Positions 45,484-46,785 of a stretch of 46,785 nt of DNA are shown here, piece after piece. This stretch comes from Bacteroidetes bacterium GWF2_49_14. GTDB taxonomy: Bacteria > Bacteroidota > Bacteroidia > Bacteroidales > UBA12481. The notes beneath the pieces are model-generated. The model ran no database searches. It worked only from the letters and a program-made list of their open reading frames with translations, and had not been told where the DNA came from. The stretch spans positions 29,788-76,572 of the forward strand of contig MEOR01000108.1 of assembly GCA_001769295.1 (NCBI GenBank), read 5' to 3'. How positions within the stretch are numbered: position 1 is the first letter of the stretch; every line of letters begins with the position of its first letter. Position numbers and translations under genes: made by a program.

Positions 45484-46488
45484 TTATTGATTCTTAATAA
45501 GTTCCCTAACCATTTCAATTTGACTCGCAAAGTAAACACTTTTTTCAGGAAATTTCAAACTTAGTTTTTCATAGGAATGTATGGCTTTCAAAAAATACCC
45601 TTGCTGAACAAAAATCTTTGCAAGGGTATCCGTCAGGATTTCCTCGTCTTCCCTCAGGCTATCCAGTGAACGGTCCTCACCTGAAAGCGGCTCGTTATCG
45701 GGTCGAAGGACGCGGCTGCCAGCCTGGCTTATAAAAGTATCTATCAGATCTGATCCCTTTTTTTGTGGCCTCGCTGTTTTTGGATCCCGGGCGACAGTCT
45801 CTTCCAGGGGCTGGGCTTCAGATTGGGCCGGAATTTTAATCCGTACAGGCGGAAAAACAACCGGCTCTGTAATCCTGGGCTGGCTTAAGGGATCAAGCAG
45901 AAGAAATTCGCTGATCAGGTCGCGTGAAGTTACATCATCGGATGACTCTCCGGTTTCTCCGAATGAGCCTGGCTGGTAGGGTGGTGTTTTTCTCTGGGAT
46001 TCAGGATCGGGGTGATCATTGTCGCGGGAGATGGGGAAGTCGAACAAGAGGAGGTCAAGGTCATTGAGCGGAAGAAATTCTTCTACTTTTCTGACCATTT
46101 CAGTTCGTGGATATTCATCGCCGTAGTCTGTAAGGCTTCTCTCAGCATCAGGTTGAGGCGGTGTCGGAGCATAACTCACATAATCTGTTGGTTTTGCCTG
46201 ATAAGCTTGGGTGGGAATGGGTTCCGGTCGGGCTTCAGGCTCAGTTTCATCCCGTTTTGTGACATGCAGCAGCTCGAACAATGATCTTCTTTCCGGAGCA
46301 TAGGCTGCGGTGATTTTCAACTGACGGTTAAACCGGATATTCCCCTCGTTTTGAAGGCTTTTAAGGTACATGAGCTGGGCAGGTTGGCAAAACGGGTACT
46401 CACGCACAATTTCGCTGAAGCGGACAATTGAAGTATCATCCAGTTTTTCAGGATGATCCAGACACTCTATGAATTGTTCCGGGTTCAT
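45484..46488 (-). CDS. Conserved hypothetical protein between lptE and secG
   Basis: A 334-residue protein with no signal peptide. The N-terminal helical part (MNPEQFIECLDHPEKLDDTSIVRFSEIVREYPFCQPAQLMYLKSL in outline) is typical of a Bacteroidota family found at this place. A long Pro/Glu-rich, probably disordered centre follows, and the C-terminus has a TPR-like pair (ILTDTLAKIFVQQGYFLKAIHSYEKLSLKFPEK in outline). The role is unknown; the conserved neighbours lptE and secG point to envelope biogenesis. It overlaps the lptE stop by one base (TAATG). Confidence 0.75.
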   Translation of the reverse strand: MNPEQFIECLDHPEKLDDTSIVRFSEIVREYPFCQPAQLMYLKSLQNEGNIRFNRQLKITAAYAPERRSLFELLHVTKRDETEPEARPEPIPTQAYQAKPTDYVSYAPTPPQPDAERSLTDYGDEYPRTEMVRKVEEFLPLNDLDLLLFDFPISRDNDHPDPESQRKTPPYQPGSFGETGESSDDVTSRDLISEFLLLDPLSQPRITEPVVFPPVRIKIPAQSEAQPLEETVARDPKTARPQKKGSDLIDTFISQAGSRVLRPDNEPLSGEDRSLDSLREDEEILTDTLAKIFVQQGYFLKAIHSYEKLSLKFPEKSVYFASQIEMVRELIKNQ

Positions 46489-46785
46489 TACCAGCCTACA
46501 AATGACCTGTTATATATATCCTCTATGATCTTTTCAATTATCAGGGGTATGAGCTCTCCTTCCACAACATCCAATCCCTTGTCGCTGCTATAATCTTCGT
46601 AAGCGGTGAATTTTGATTCGAAACTCTTGGCCGGATTCACCTGGTTAACATACTTAACATTGATTTCCACCGTCAGCCGGTTCAAAGAGGCTTTCTCGGC
46701 CTGATCTCCGCCACTGATGGCAATCGGTTTGGTGCTGTATCCTACGATCTCCCCTTCAAATTGAAGGTCGCCGCTTTCATTGACC
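46488..46785 (-). CDS. lptE: LPS-assembly lipoprotein LptE-like, 5' end beyond window
   Basis: About 98 C-terminal residues are visible and the frame is open to the right edge, so the signal peptide and lipobox are missing. The text NESGDLQFEGEIVGYSTKPIAIS, then ASLNRLTVEINVKYVN and FESKFTAYEDYSSDKGLDVVEGELI in outline, ending IIEDIYNRSFVGW, matches the Bacteroidota LptE pattern. LptE plugs LptD in the outer membrane for LPS delivery. The TTG at 46685 is not the start; the frame continues upstream. The stop overlaps the next gene by one base. Confidence 0.8.
   Translation of the reverse strand, partial: VNESGDLQFEGEIVGYSTKPIAISGGDQAEKASLNRLTVEINVKYVNQVNPAKSFESKFTAYEDYSSDKGLDVVEGELIPLIIEKIIEDIYNRSFVGW

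Overview
The window looks like core chromosome of a member of the Bacteroidota, probably order Bacteroidales or a close relative. Evidence: a T9SS C-terminal sorting domain, the ExbB / small membrane protein / ExbD / ExbD cluster, an RprX/RprY-like two-component pair, LruC-domain proteins, the LptE-hypothetical-SecG order, an IPExxxVDY-type protein beside rnc, few Shine-Dalgarno sequences, and eleven exact TAnnTTTG boxes (the -7 element of the Bacteroidota primary sigma factor) ahead of genes on both strands. No phage, transposase, CRISPR array or rRNA was seen. No gene-free stretch exceeds 300 bp.

Layout. 1-2510: an amidophosphoribosyltransferase-like gene cut by the left edge, a SPOR-domain protein and divergent miaB. 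2507-7406: two secreted paralogues with chitobiase-C-terminal-like repeats and a LruC domain, with a small lipoprotein between them. 7622-14928: pdxH, tadA, an acyl-CoA dehydrogenase, aspS, aroB and proline dehydrogenase; this part is rich in repeats. 15023-21055: a run of small envelope proteins, ending in a tightly packed five-gene unit (LolA-like protein, YidD with an export-type N-terminus, two TPR plus membrane-hairpin proteins, one TPR-like protein). 21099-25659: dprA, gdhA, tatD, ansA and tRNA-Ser(GGA). 25722-29269: ExbB/ExbD motor genes and convergent tatA-tatC. 29385-34070: leuS, an M23 peptidase and convergent purN. 34276-41620: acpP-fabF-rnc, rprX-rprY, lepA and a RidA lipoprotein. 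41636-46785: a T9SS cargo protein, groS-groL, secG, a hypothetical gene and lptE cut by the right edge.

The most unusual content is short-repeat invasion. Two homologous composite inverted-repeat elements of about 180-210 bp flank the acyl-CoA dehydrogenase gene; their core palindrome (ATCCCCGC, GAAA, GCGGGGAT) also sits in frame inside miaB. Heptamer arrays edge these elements and occur inside the open frames of pdxH and aspS. Octamer arrays lie after tadA and directly before the gene at 15023. A 22-bp perfect inverted repeat supplies the aroB stop codon, and a 131-bp nested palindrome punctuated by AATT lies between the RidA gene and lepA.

The best candidate for an undescribed protein system is the coupled operon at 17460-21055, with the related genes at 15023-17356. 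Its products all appear to be exported or membrane-bound, which suggests an envelope-assembly or lipoprotein-handling role; this is inferred from architecture and gene order only. All domain calls come from reading the sequence, without database searches.
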